Part shown: positions 1 through 8,231 of the stretch, in pieces
How the letters are laid out: every line of letters begins with the position of its first letter
Numbering within the stretch: the stretch's first letter is position 1
From: DASXRA01 sp036506155
GTDB lineage: Bacteria; Actinomycetota; Actinomycetes; Mycobacteriales; Jatrophihabitantaceae
Length of the DNA stretch: 64,000 nucleotides
Direction: 5' to 3'
NCBI GenBank assembly: GCA_036506155.1
Contig: DASXSF010000004.1
Location: forward strand, 1 to 64,000
Notes under the pieces: model-generated
What the model was told of the DNA's origin: nothing
The model's database searches: none
The model's input: only the letters and a program-made list of their open reading frames with translations
Position numbers and translations under genes: made by a program

Positions 1-1
1 C

Positions 2-409
2 GCCCACCTCGACGGGTACGGGCCCATCACCGCCGCCCTCGCCCGCCGCCTCGCCGCCGACCCCACCGGCACCTGGCGGCGGCTGGTCACCGACGACACC
101 GGCCAACTCCTCGACTACGCCCGCCGCACCCACCGGCCACCGGCCAACCTCACCGACCTCATCATCGCCAGAGACCACACCTGCACGTTCCCCGGCTGCC
201 GACGCCCAGCCAGGCTGTGCCACCTCGACCACGCCCAGCCCTGGGGCAACGGCGGTGAGACGAACGGCGCGAACATCTCGGCCGTCTGCCAGCGCCACCA
301 CAACGCCAAACACGACGCCGGCTGGCAAGTCAAACACCGACAAGACGGGAGCCATACGTTGACCAGCCCAACCGGACACCGCTACCGGGTGCCGCCGCCA
401 GACGGCTGA
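2..409 (+). CDS. HNH endonuclease, DUF222/13E12-type (3' end only)
   Basis: The frame is open from the first bases of the window, so only the last 135 residues are seen. They hold an HNH nuclease core: CTFPGC gives a first Cys pair, CHLDHAQPW carries the His-Asp-His metal-binding part, and CQRHHNAKH closes the ββα-metal fold. Proteins with this C-terminus usually have an N-terminal DUF222 region and form the multi-copy 13E12 family of actinobacteria, often near mobile sequences. Codon use is strongly C-ending. The DUF222 part lies outside the window, so assignment to that subfamily is by family knowledge; nuclease activity is inferred. Confidence 0.85.
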   Translation, partial: AHLDGYGPITAALARRLAADPTGTWRRLVTDDTGQLLDYARRTHRPPANLTDLIIARDHTCTFPGCRRPARLCHLDHAQPWGNGGETNGANISAVCQRHHNAKHDAGWQVKHRQDGSHTLTSPTGHRYRVPPPDG

Positions 410-483
410 GCGTCTGTGTGCCGAGAGCGTCCGGCCGATAACCCAGATGCGTTCACGCGCCGCGTCCCGCACACTGACCCGCC

Positions 484-2076
484 GTGGGCTATATCGACGT
501 CGCAGCTGTCCGGTACCAGTTGCCGGACGGCCGGACGCTGTTCAGCGACGTCAGTTTCCGGGTCGGACAGGGTGCCAAGGCAGCGCTGGTCGGCGCGAAC
601 GGTACCGGAAAGACAACCCTGCTGCGCATCATCGCCGGCGACATTGCGGTCCAACAGGGCGCGATCACCCGATCCGGGGGGCTGGGCGTTATGCGCCAGT
701 TCATCGGATCGGTGCGCGATGCCACTACGGTGCAGGAGTTTCTCGTTTCACTCGCGCCGGACGCGGTTCGCGACGCCTGGGAGGAACTTGAGGCCGCGGA
801 GATCGTCCTCATGGAGCGTGACGACGAGAAGACGCAACTGGCGTACGCGCATGCGCTGACGCAGTGGGGCGACGCGGGCGGTTATGACGCCGAGGTGCTG
901 TGGGATGCGGTCACGGTTGCCGCACTCGGCCTGCCCTACGACAAATGCAAGTATCGCGAGCTGACCACCCTATCCGGCGGCGAGCAGAAGCGCCTTGCGC
1001 TGGAGGCACTTCTGCGAGGTCCGGACGAGGTGCTGCTGCTCGACGAGCCGGACAATTACCTCGACGTCCCGGGCAAGCGCTGGCTGGAGGAACGGCTGCG
1101 CGAGACGCCCAAAACGGTGCTGTTCGTGAGTCACGACCGTGAGCTGCTCGCACGGGTGGCCGACCGCATCGTCACCGTTGAAGGCGGCACGACGTGGGTA
1201 CACGGTGGCGGCTTCGAGTCGTACCACGAGGCCCGCGCACACAAGCACGAGCGGATGGCCGAACTGCGCCGCCGGTGGGACGAGGAGCACGAGCGCCTGC
1301 GCGAGCTGGTACGCACCCTGCAGCAGCAGGCGAAATACCACGAGTCGATGGCCCCTAAGTACCGGGTGATGCTTGCCCGGCTCGAACGATTCGAAGCGGC
1401 AGGGCCGCCGCCGGACATGCCACGCGAGGAACGCGTCAGCATGCGGCTGCGTGGCGGGCGCACCGGCAAGCGTGCCGTCACATGCGCCCGGTTGGAGATC
1501 ATCGGCCTGATTCGTCCCCTGCACACCGAGATCTTCTTCGGGGAACGGGTCGGAGTGCTTGGCGCGAACGGCGCTGGAAAGTCGCACTTCCTGCGTCTGC
1601 TGGCCGGCGAGTCGATTGTCCACAGTGGACACTGGAAGCTGGGAGCTCGGGTCGTGCCCGGCTTGTTCGCTCAGACGCACAGCCATCCTGAATGGTTCGC
1701 ACGAACGCTCGTCGACCTGCTTTGGTATGGCGAGCCCGGCCGGGCCGGCGTAGAGCGTGGTCGCGCGATGGCGGCGTTGAAGCGATATGGCTTGCAGCAG
1801 CAGGGTGATCAGACGTTCGGCTCGCTGTCGGGCGGACAGCAGGCGCGCTTCCAGATACTGCTGCTCGAGATGTCTGGGGCGACGCTGCTGCTGCTCGACG
1901 AGCCGACCGACAACCTCGACGTGATCAGCGCCGAGGCGCTCGAAGAGGCGCTGGAGGCGTACGAGGGCACGGTCCTTGCCGTGACGCACGATCGCTGGTT
2001 CGCCCGCTCGCTGGACCGGTTCCTGGTCTTCGGGGCCGGCGGCGTGGTCTACGAATCGGATGACGCCGTGTTATGA
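484..2076 (+). CDS. ABC-F family ATPase
   Basis: Soluble protein of 530 residues with two ABC ATPase domains and no membrane segment, the ABC-F architecture of ribosome-associated translation factors and antibiotic-protection proteins. Domain 1 has Walker A GANGTGKTT (about 37-45), signature LSGGEQ and LLLDEPDNYLD. Domain 2 has Walker A GANGAGKSH, signature LSGGQQ and LLLDEPTDNLD. An arginine-rich helical linker lies between them. Oddities: the second Walker A ends in KSH instead of KST, and neither Walker B reads DEPTNHLD as in EttA. A GTG start is used. The 3' end overlaps the next membrane-protein gene. Substrate or ribosome role cannot be decided. Confidence 0.88.
   Translation: MGYIDVAAVRYQLPDGRTLFSDVSFRVGQGAKAALVGANGTGKTTLLRIIAGDIAVQQGAITRSGGLGVMRQFIGSVRDATTVQEFLVSLAPDAVRDAWEELEAAEIVLMERDDEKTQLAYAHALTQWGDAGGYDAEVLWDAVTVAALGLPYDKCKYRELTTLSGGEQKRLALEALLRGPDEVLLLDEPDNYLDVPGKRWLEERLRETPKTVLFVSHDRELLARVADRIVTVEGGTTWVHGGGFESYHEARAHKHERMAELRRRWDEEHERLRELVRTLQQQAKYHESMAPKYRVMLARLERFEAAGPPPDMPREERVSMRLRGGRTGKRAVTCARLEIIGLIRPLHTEIFFGERVGVLGANGAGKSHFLRLLAGESIVHSGHWKLGARVVPGLFAQTHSHPEWFARTLVDLLWYGEPGRAGVERGRAMAALKRYGLQQQGDQTFGSLSGGQQARFQILLLEMSGATLLLLDEPTDNLDVISAEALEEALEAYEGTVLAVTHDRWFARSLDRFLVFGAGGVVYESDDAVL
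1618..1630. repeat. 13-bp palindromic motif GTCCACAGTGGAC, copy 1
   Basis: Exact GTCCACAGTGGAC inside the ABC-F gene, read as Val-His-Ser-Gly. It has 6-bp inverted arms around one base. Three more exact copies lie at 16744, 38170 and 58319, in other reading frames. Confidence 0.7.
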
Positions 2077-2899
2077 ATGCGCGGTGCCTGATCCAGTTGC
2101 CACGGCGCTCGCGTCGTGGCTGAGCTCCAACGGCGCCCCCGCCCTGGTACCGCGGCGGGGCGTTCTGCTCGCGCTCGCCGGGCCGTTTCTCCTGATCGGG
2201 TTCATGCTTCGCTCGCTTGTGCAGACGGTGTTGCGGCGCAGCAGTTCGGTGCTGCAAGTCGTGCCGCTACTGCTCGTGGCGTTGACGCTGTCGTTCTTCA
2301 GCACCGAGGTGTGGCAGACCATCGGGCGGCTGCACGGGCTGCCCTTGGTGCTCACCACGCTGCTGTTCGTGGCATTGGCGGCCGCGTTCGCGACCCGCCA
2401 GGGGCATCTCGACCTGGACGGCCTGGCCGTGTTCACGGACGCGAACGAGCTGCGAGCCGCACTGCCCGCCCGGCTGGCCAAGCGGCTCACCGACCGCACG
2501 TTCGACGCGGCCGTCCCGGGACTGCGCCGGCGCGAGAAGGCCAATCTCGTCGTGATCTCGGTCCTGTCGCAGGTCGTGACCGCCGCGGTGATCGCGGTGA
2601 TCGTGTTCGCGTTCTTCGTCGTGCTCGGTGTCCTCACCGTCGACAGGTTCGCTCTGACGAGCTGGCTGGGTAGTGACCCGGGCATCGCCGCCAGCTGGCG
2701 AGTAGCCGGACACGAGTACGTCCTCACCAATGAGCTGCTGCGGGTGAGCGCTTTCCTCGGCGCATTCACCGGCTTCTACTTCATCGTGTCGTCCAGCACG
2801 GATGCGACGATGCGGGCCGAGCTGACGTCCGGACAGGAGCTGCACGTGCGCGCGTGCCTCGCCGCGCGGCACGCCTACTGGAACCTGCTGCACGGCTGA
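2060..2899 (+). CDS. polytopic membrane protein of unknown function
   Basis: 279-residue integral membrane protein not assigned to a family. Hydrophobic segments lie near residues 36-53 (LLALAGPFLLIGFMLRS), 66-82, 98-115, 170-195 (VVTAAVIAVIVFAFFVVLGVL) and 237-250. Between them is a basic cytoplasmic-looking loop with RRREKANLV. The ATG start overlaps the end of the ABC-F gene by 17 bp; a GTG at 2084 (VPDPVATAL) is an equally plausible start. The tight overlap suggests co-transcription and perhaps functional pairing with the ABC-F ATPase, but no known motif supports a transporter role. Confidence 0.75.
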   Translation: MTPCYECAVPDPVATALASWLSSNGAPALVPRRGVLLALAGPFLLIGFMLRSLVQTVLRRSSSVLQVVPLLLVALTLSFFSTEVWQTIGRLHGLPLVLTTLLFVALAAAFATRQGHLDLDGLAVFTDANELRAALPARLAKRLTDRTFDAAVPGLRRREKANLVVISVLSQVVTAAVIAVIVFAFFVVLGVLTVDRFALTSWLGSDPGIAASWRVAGHEYVLTNELLRVSAFLGAFTGFYFIVSSSTDATMRAELTSGQELHVRACLAARHAYWNLLHG

Positions 2900-3038
2900 T
2901 TTGGCGGCGGCCGCCAGGCCCGGTATCGTGATCGTTCGGACACGCCCGTCGCGGCGGGTCCAGCGGCCATGTCCCGGGGTCGCACGACCGCGGGGGCGGT
3001 GCCAGCCCGGCGCCGTGAAGACCGACTAGAGAGAGATC

Positions 3039-3479
3039 ATGCCTACCTACAGCCCCAAGCCCGGCGAGGTCACACGCGCCTGGCACGTCATCGACGCCAA
3101 CGATGTCGTGCTCGGCCGGCTGGCGAGCCAGGCAGCGCAGCTGCTGCGCGGCAAGCACAAACCGCAGTTCGCCCGGCACGTCGACACCGGCGATTTCGTC
3201 GTCGTGGTCAACGCCGAGAAGATCGCACTCACCGGCCACAAGCGCGACGAGTACCGCTACCGCCACTCCGGCTTCCCCGGCGGCCTGTCCCGCCACAGCG
3301 TCGGCGAGCTGCTCGAACGCCGGCCGGAGCGTGTGATCGAGCTCGCCGTCCGTGGCATGCTGCCCAAGAGCAGCCTCGGCCGCAAGCAGCTCAAGAAGCT
3401 CAAGGTGTACGCCGGGCCGAACCACCCGCACGCCGCGCAGAAGCCCCAGCCCTTCGAGATCAAGCAGGTTTCGCAATGA
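3039..3479 (+). CDS. rplM: 50S ribosomal protein L13
   Basis: 146 residues, the normal length for L13, an early-assembling 23S rRNA binding protein. Recognised by WHVIDANDVVLGRLASQAA at the N-terminus, GDFVVVVNAEKIALTG, YRHSGFPGGL and the MLPKSSLGRKQLKKLKVY segment. It is followed immediately by rpsI through an ATGA overlap, the conserved bacterial L13-S9 operon. The 139-bp region before it (2900-3038) is GC-rich, begins with a GGCGGC/GCCGCC hairpin near 2903-2915 that may terminate the preceding gene, and should hold the promoter and leader of the operon; no clear -35 was seen. Confidence 0.98.
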   Translation: MPTYSPKPGEVTRAWHVIDANDVVLGRLASQAAQLLRGKHKPQFARHVDTGDFVVVVNAEKIALTGHKRDEYRYRHSGFPGGLSRHSVGELLERRPERVIELAVRGMLPKSSLGRKQLKKLKVYAGPNHPHAAQKPQPFEIKQVSQ

Positions 3480-3865
3480 CCACGCCAGCCCCGAGAGTCG
3501 GGCGCCGCAAGGAGGCCATCGTCCGCGTCCGGCTGCTGCCGGGAAGCGGCGAGTTCAAGCTCAACGGCCGCAGCCTCGAGTCGTACTTCCCGAACAAGGT
3601 GCACCAGCAGCTGATCCGCGAGCCGTTCGTCACCCTGAACAAGGACGGCCAGTTCGATGTCATCGCGTCGCTTCGCGGCGGCGGCGTCACCGGCCAGGCC
3701 GGTGCGCTGCGCCTCGCGATCGCCCGTGCGCTGATCGGCCTCGAGCCCGACGACCGTCCCGCTCTGAAGAAGGCCGGCTTCCTCACTCGTGACCCGCGGG
3801 TCAAGGAGCGCAAGAAGTACGGCCTGAAGAAGGCCCGCAAGGCGCCGCAGTACTCGAAGCGGTAG
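3476..3865 (+). CDS. rpsI: 30S ribosomal protein S9
   Basis: 129 residues. The start is set by the ATGA overlap with rplM (ATG 3476-3478); upstream in-frame extension is not homologous. S9 hallmarks: VGRRKEAIVRVRLLPG, NGRSLESYF, VTGQAGALRLAIARAL, and the basic tail KKYGLKKARKAPQYSKR that reaches the ribosomal P site. It completes the rplM-rpsI operon. Three bases after its stop begins a copy of the ATGAGCGCT repeat that leads into glmM. Confidence 0.98.
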   Translation: MTTPAPRVGRRKEAIVRVRLLPGSGEFKLNGRSLESYFPNKVHQQLIREPFVTLNKDGQFDVIASLRGGGVTGQAGALRLAIARALIGLEPDDRPALKKAGFLTRDPRVKERKKYGLKKARKAPQYSKR

Positions 3866-3894
3866 CGATGAGCGCTTGCGCGAAGCGCGTCTAG
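3866..3894 (+). repeat. ATGAGCGCT repeat, copy 1 (mini-ORF MSACAKRV)
   Basis: Reads CGATGAGCGCTTGCGCGAAG and continues GCGCGTC. It encodes a closed 8-residue ORF (3868-3894) placed 2 nt after the rpsI stop and 3 nt before the glmM GTG, filling the whole junction. Same family as 9242, 14734, 16966 and, inverted, 20708. Confidence 0.75.
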
Positions 3895-3897
3895 ACC

Positions 3898-5244
3898 GTG
3901 GGCCGCTACTTCGGTACCGACGGTGTTCGCGGACTGGCGAACGGCGACCTGACGCCCGAGCTTGCTCTTGGCATCGCCCAGGCGGCGGCTCGGGTGCTGA
4001 TCGGGCACGACCCGTCGCATCGCCCACTGGCCGTGATCGGACGCGATCCGCGAGCGAGCGGTGAGATGCTCGAGGGCGCCGTCGTGGCAGGCCTCGCCTC
4101 CGCAGGTGCGGACGTCCTGCGAGTCGGCGTGCTGCCTACTCCGGCCATGGCATTCCTGACTGCCGACTTCGCCGCCGATCTCGGCGTCGTGCTCTCCGCG
4201 AGCCACAACCCGATGCCCGACAACGGCATCAAGCTGTTCGCACGGGGTGGCCACAAGCTGCCCGACGAGATCGAGTCCGAGATTGAGGCGGCGCTCGGTG
4301 CGCCGGGTGCGCGCCCGACCGGCGCCGCGATCGGCCGGGTCCGCGATGCCGGCGACGCCGCCGAACGGTATATCGCTCACCTGCTCGCCGCGGTTCCGCA
4401 GCGCCTGGACGGGCTGCGGGTCGTCGTCGACTGCGCCCACGGCGCTGCGTCGCGCGTCGCGCCGGAGGCGTACCGGCGCGCCGGCGCCAGCGTGACGGCG
4501 ATCGCCGCCGAGCCGGACGGCGTCAACATCAACGACGGCGTCGGCTCGACGCACATCGAAGCGCTGGCCAAGCGCGTGGCCGCCGACGGTGCAGATCTCG
4601 GGATCGCCCACGACGGCGACGCCGACCGGTGTCTCGCCGTCGATGCCGCGGGTCAGGTCGTCGACGGCGACCAGATCCTCGCGCTCAGCGCGCTGTCGCT
4701 GCGTGCCGGTGGCCGGCTTCGCGACGACACGATCGTGGCTACGGTCATGAGCAATCTGGGGCTGCACCACGCCATGCGCAGTGTCGGGATCTCCGTCGTG
4801 ACCACGGCTGTCGGGGATCGGTACGTCCTGGAGGAGCTGCGTGCCCGCGGGCTGTCCCTTGGCGGGGAGCAGAGCGGGCATGTGATCTTCACGGACGCCG
4901 CCACCACCGGCGACGGGCTGCTCACCGCGCTCAATGTCATGGCTCGCATGGCCTCGTCGGGGACGCCGCTGGCCGAGCTCGCGTCCGTGGTCCAACGCCT
5001 GCCGCAGGTGCTGGTGAACGTCCAGGTGACGGACCGGGTGCGCGCCTGCGAGGCGGACACCGTCAAGACGGCGCTCGCGCAAGCCAGCGCCGAGCTCGGT
5101 GACGCCGGCCGGATTCTGCTGCGCCCGTCCGGCACCGAGCAGCTCGTCCGGGTCATGGTCGAGGCGGCGACGCACGAGCACGCCGATGCGATCGCACGCC
5201 GGCTGGCCGTTGTGGTGGCCGGCTCCGGTCAGGCAACGGCGTAG
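3898..5244 (+). CDS. glmM: phosphoglucosamine mutase
   Basis: 448 residues. Converts glucosamine-6-phosphate to glucosamine-1-phosphate for UDP-GlcNAc and peptidoglycan synthesis. The phosphoserine loop SASHNPMPDNGIK puts the catalytic Ser at 102; the metal-binding loop is DGDADR, the sugar loop GEQSGH and the phosphate loop RPSGTEQLVRVM. It starts with FGTDGVRG, diagnostic for GlmM rather than PgcA. GTG start, because the frame opens there after the mini-ORF. Downstream of rplM-rpsI as in many actinobacteria; glmS, the preceding step of the pathway, lies 1 kb further on. The 3' end overlaps the convergent hydrolase gene by 16 bp. Confidence 0.97.
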   Translation: MGRYFGTDGVRGLANGDLTPELALGIAQAAARVLIGHDPSHRPLAVIGRDPRASGEMLEGAVVAGLASAGADVLRVGVLPTPAMAFLTADFAADLGVVLSASHNPMPDNGIKLFARGGHKLPDEIESEIEAALGAPGARPTGAAIGRVRDAGDAAERYIAHLLAAVPQRLDGLRVVVDCAHGAASRVAPEAYRRAGASVTAIAAEPDGVNINDGVGSTHIEALAKRVAADGADLGIAHDGDADRCLAVDAAGQVVDGDQILALSALSLRAGGRLRDDTIVATVMSNLGLHHAMRSVGISVVTTAVGDRYVLEELRARGLSLGGEQSGHVIFTDAATTGDGLLTALNVMARMASSGTPLAELASVVQRLPQVLVNVQVTDRVRACEADTVKTALAQASAELGDAGRILLRPSGTEQLVRVMVEAATHEHADAIARRLAVVVAGSGQATA

Positions 5245-6230
5245 TGCGCCACGCCGTCCGGTTCGACCGAGACGGTGAGCCAGCCGCGGAGCACCAGCAC
5301 GTCCAGGTGCGCCATCGTCTCGGTGACGGCGAGCATCTGGTTCAGCCGGTCCAGCTCGTCGAAGTGACGCTGACGCCGGGTCCAGCGCAGCAGCCGGGCG
5401 GCTGCGGCGGCGGTGTCCGCGCCGTGCTCGACGGCCTTGGCGGACTCGGTCAGGCGCTGCTCGTGGTGGTCGAGCAGCTCGTCCACGCGGGCATGCACAC
5501 TCGGCGCGGTCGGACCGTGTGCCGGCAGCAGCACGGCGTCCGGCAGCGCGCGCATCAGCCGCAGCGAGTCCAGGTAGTCGCGTAGCGGCGATTCGGCGGG
5601 CAATGGCTCGTACCCGATCGACGGCGTGATGTGTGGCAGGACGTGATCACCGGCGAAGAGCGCTGCGGCGCCGGCGTCGTAGAAGACCACGTGCCCGCGG
5701 GTGTGCCCGGGCGTCGCAATGACGCGCAGCGTCCGGTTGGAAAGCGGCAGGTCGGCGCCGTCGGCAAGCCACCGATCGGGCAGCTCCCAATTCGGGCCGG
5801 GGTCGCCGCCGGCGGCATCGGGCAGCAGGCCCGCTGCGCCCGCGCGGACGAGATGCGCGGCGTCGGGGCGCCGCCGGGTGCGGATGGCCTCTTGGATCGC
5901 CGCCAGCCCGGGACGTTCGCCGGCGCCGAGCGCGACCCGGGTGCCGTGCGCCCGGCGGATCGCCACCGCCTGTGTGTAGTGGTCGCGGTGCACGTGGGTG
6001 ACCAGGAACTCCCGGACGTCGGCCAGTTGGTAGCCGATGCCCTGCAGCGCCCGGACGAGTAGCTCCTCGCTCTCCGCCAGCGCCCAGCCGCTGTCGATCA
6101 GCAGGAGCTGCTCGCCGTCCACGAGCGCGTACACGTTGACCGCGCGAAGCCCGTCGTGTGGCAACGGCAGCGGAATGCGGTAGACGCCCTGGCTGACCTG
6201 ATACGCCCCGGGCTGGGTCCATGCGCTCAC
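5229..6230 (-). CDS. metallo-beta-lactamase-fold hydrolase
   Basis: 333 residues. MBL-fold signature HVHRDHYTQ (HxHxDH) near residue 80, then GHTRGHVVFYD and FAGDHVLP supply the remaining metal-ligand histidines and Asp; a C-terminal helical part (ELLDHHEQRLTESAKAVEHG) resembles the winged-helix-like tail of LACTB2-type hydrolases. Probably a Zn-dependent hydrolase of thioesters or related substrates; the substrate cannot be told. GTG start. It lies antisense between glmM and glmS, overlapping the end of glmM, and its 5' end abuts the glmS promoter. Confidence 0.85.
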   Translation of the reverse strand: MSAWTQPGAYQVSQGVYRIPLPLPHDGLRAVNVYALVDGEQLLLIDSGWALAESEELLVRALQGIGYQLADVREFLVTHVHRDHYTQAVAIRRAHGTRVALGAGERPGLAAIQEAIRTRRRPDAAHLVRAGAAGLLPDAAGGDPGPNWELPDRWLADGADLPLSNRTLRVIATPGHTRGHVVFYDAGAAALFAGDHVLPHITPSIGYEPLPAESPLRDYLDSLRLMRALPDAVLLPAHGPTAPSVHARVDELLDHHEQRLTESAKAVEHGADTAAAAARLLRWTRRQRHFDELDRLNQMLAVTETMAHLDVLVLRGWLTVSVEPDGVAHYAVA

Positions 6231-6259
6231 GTGTCCCGTCTACCACACGACGACTCCCG

Positions 6260-6265
6260 TACGCT
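6260..6265 (+). promoter_or_regulatory. -10 element of a leaderless glmS promoter
   Basis: TACGCT ends 7 nt before the glmS ATG and no Shine-Dalgarno sequence is present, so the transcript probably begins at or next to the start codon. No good -35 was seen. Confidence 0.5.
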
Positions 6266-6272
6266 GCTCAGC

Positions 6273-8111
6273 ATGTGCGGCATCGTGGGGTACGTCGGGC
6301 CGCGGCAGGCGCTCGACGTAGTGCTGGAGGGGCTACGCCGTCTCGAGTATCGGGGCTACGACTCGGCGGGCGTTGCCGTCGTCGGTGGACCTGCAGAGGG
6401 ACTGCAGACGGCGAAGAAGGCCGGCCGTATCGAGAACCTCGACAAGGAGCTGTCCCTGTCGTCGATCACCGGGACCACGGGAATGGGCCATACCCGATGG
6501 GCAACTCACGGCGCTCCCACTGACCGCAACGCCCACCCGCACCTGGATGCCGCGGGACGGTTCGCTGTCGTCCACAACGGCATCATCGAGAACCACGGCG
6601 AGCTGCACGCCGAGTTGGAGCAGGCCGGCGTCGAGTTCACCAGCGACACCGACACCGAGGTGGTCGCGCACCTGATAGCGCGCCAGGCCGGTGACCTCGC
6701 GGAGGCGTTGCGCGCGGTGTGCCGCCGCCTCGACGGCGCGTTCACCCTCGTCGTGGTCGACCGCGACCGTCCCGATGTGGTGGTGGCCGCTCGGCGAAAC
6801 TCGCCGCTGGTGGTCGGCATCGGCAAGGACGAGATGTTCCTTGGCAGCGACGTCGCCGCCTTCATCGCATACACCCGAGATGCCGTGGAGCTGGGTCAGG
6901 ACCAGGTCGTCGAGATCCGCCGCGACGGTTACGCGGTCACTGACTTCCACGGCACTCCGGTCGACGGCAAGCACTTCCACATCGACTGGGATCTGGCCGC
7001 CGCCGAGAAGGGCGGCTTCGACTACTTCATGCTCAAGGAGATCCAGGAGCAACCAGCCGCCGTGGCCAACACACTGCGCGGGCATCTTGTCGACGGGCAG
7101 ATCGTGCTGGACGAACAGCGTCTCGAGAAGCAGGAACTGCGCGATGTCGACAAGGTGTTCGTCGTCGCGTGCGGCACAGCGTTCCATTCCGGGCTGATCG
7201 CCAAGTACGCCATCGAGCACTGGACGCGTATGCCGGTAGAGGTGGAAATGGCGTCGGAGTTCCGATATCGCGACCCGGTCCTCGACCGGCAGACCCTCGT
7301 CGTCGCGATCAGCCAGTCCGGCGAGACGGCCGACACGCTCGAGGCGGTACGTCATGCGCGGGCGCAGAAGGCACGGGTGCTGGCGATCTGCAACACGAAC
7401 GGTGCGCAAATCCCGCGGGAATCCGACGCCGTGCTGTACACCCACGCAGGTCCCGAGATCGGGGTCGCCGCCACGAAGACGTTCACCGCGCAGGTCGCCG
7501 CTGTCGAGCTGGTGGGCCTGGCCCTGGCGCAGGCGCGGGGCACCAAGTACAGCGACGAGGTGGCTCGCGAATACGGGCTGCTCGCGGGCGTCCCGGACCT
7601 GATGGCGGCCACGCTTGCGGTCGTCGAGCCGGTACGCGCGCTGGCCCGCGAGATAGCGCGGTGCCGTGCCGTCCTCTTTCTGGGCCGGCACGTCGGCTAC
7701 CCGGTGGCGCTGGAGGGGGCGCTGAAGCTGAAGGAGCTGGCCTACATGCACGCCGAGGGGTTTCCCGCCGGCGAGCTCAAGCACGGCCCGATTGCGCTGG
7801 TCGAGGACGGCCTGCCGGTGGTGGTCGTCATGCCGTCTCCGGAAGGGCGTCCGCTCCTGCACCAGAAGATGCTCTCGAACATTGCCGAGATCACCGCCCG
7901 CGGCGCCCGCACCGTTGTTATCGCCGAGCAGGGCGACACCGCCGCGCGCCGGCACGCAGCGCACCTGATCGAGGTGCCCGTCGTGCCCACCCTGCTGGCG
8001 CCGTTCGTGGCGACCATCCCGCTCCAGGTGCTCGCCGCCGAGATCGCGCAGGCGCGGGGCTACGACGTCGACAAGCCCCGCAACCTCGCCAAGTCGGTCA
8101 CCGTGGAGTGA
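6273..8111 (+). CDS. glmS: glutamine-fructose-6-phosphate aminotransferase (isomerizing)
   Basis: 612 residues. Makes glucosamine-6-phosphate from fructose-6-phosphate and glutamine, the committed step of amino-sugar synthesis. The start is fixed by MCGIVGYVG, because Cys2 is the N-terminal glutaminase nucleophile; the frame is open upstream but that extension is not coding. Glutaminase domain about 1-230 (RRLEYRGYDSAG, GHTRWATHG), then two SIS sugar-isomerase domains (VACGTAFHSG, SQSGETADT, GRHVGYPVALEGALKLKE) and the C-terminal DKPRNLAKSVTVE tail. No glmS ribozyme is expected or seen. Works with glmM upstream. Confidence 0.98.
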   Translation: MCGIVGYVGPRQALDVVLEGLRRLEYRGYDSAGVAVVGGPAEGLQTAKKAGRIENLDKELSLSSITGTTGMGHTRWATHGAPTDRNAHPHLDAAGRFAVVHNGIIENHGELHAELEQAGVEFTSDTDTEVVAHLIARQAGDLAEALRAVCRRLDGAFTLVVVDRDRPDVVVAARRNSPLVVGIGKDEMFLGSDVAAFIAYTRDAVELGQDQVVEIRRDGYAVTDFHGTPVDGKHFHIDWDLAAAEKGGFDYFMLKEIQEQPAAVANTLRGHLVDGQIVLDEQRLEKQELRDVDKVFVVACGTAFHSGLIAKYAIEHWTRMPVEVEMASEFRYRDPVLDRQTLVVAISQSGETADTLEAVRHARAQKARVLAICNTNGAQIPRESDAVLYTHAGPEIGVAATKTFTAQVAAVELVGLALAQARGTKYSDEVAREYGLLAGVPDLMAATLAVVEPVRALAREIARCRAVLFLGRHVGYPVALEGALKLKELAYMHAEGFPAGELKHGPIALVEDGLPVVVVMPSPEGRPLLHQKMLSNIAEITARGARTVVIAEQGDTAARRHAAHLIEVPVVPTLLAPFVATIPLQVLAAEIAQARGYDVDKPRNLAKSVTVE

Positions 8112-8140
8112 CCCGGCCCGCCGTCCCCGCCCCTCCGGCG

Positions 8141-8185
8141 TGACGGTGGACTTGTGGTCGACTCGCGACCGTAAGTCCAAGATCA
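8141..8185. repeat. 20-5-20 palindromic repeat, copy 1
   Basis: Left arm TGACGGTGGACTTGTGGTCG, 5-nt spacer, right arm CGACCGTAAGTCCAAGATCA. The arms are imperfectly complementary here, but layout and right arm match copies at 39165, 46041 and 56111. Lies between glmS and the reductase gene, both plus strand; may act as a terminator or a mobile palindrome. Confidence 0.75.
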
Positions 8186-8219
8186 CAGCGCTGGGCTGCC
8201 TGGCGCCGGCCCGCTCCCG

Positions 8220-8225
8220 TAGTCT
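8220..8225 (+). promoter_or_regulatory. -10 element of a leaderless promoter for the ferredoxin reductase gene
   Basis: TAGTCT ends 6 nt before the GTG start at 8232; no ribosome binding site precedes the start. Confidence 0.5.
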
Positions 8226-8231
8226 CGCGGT

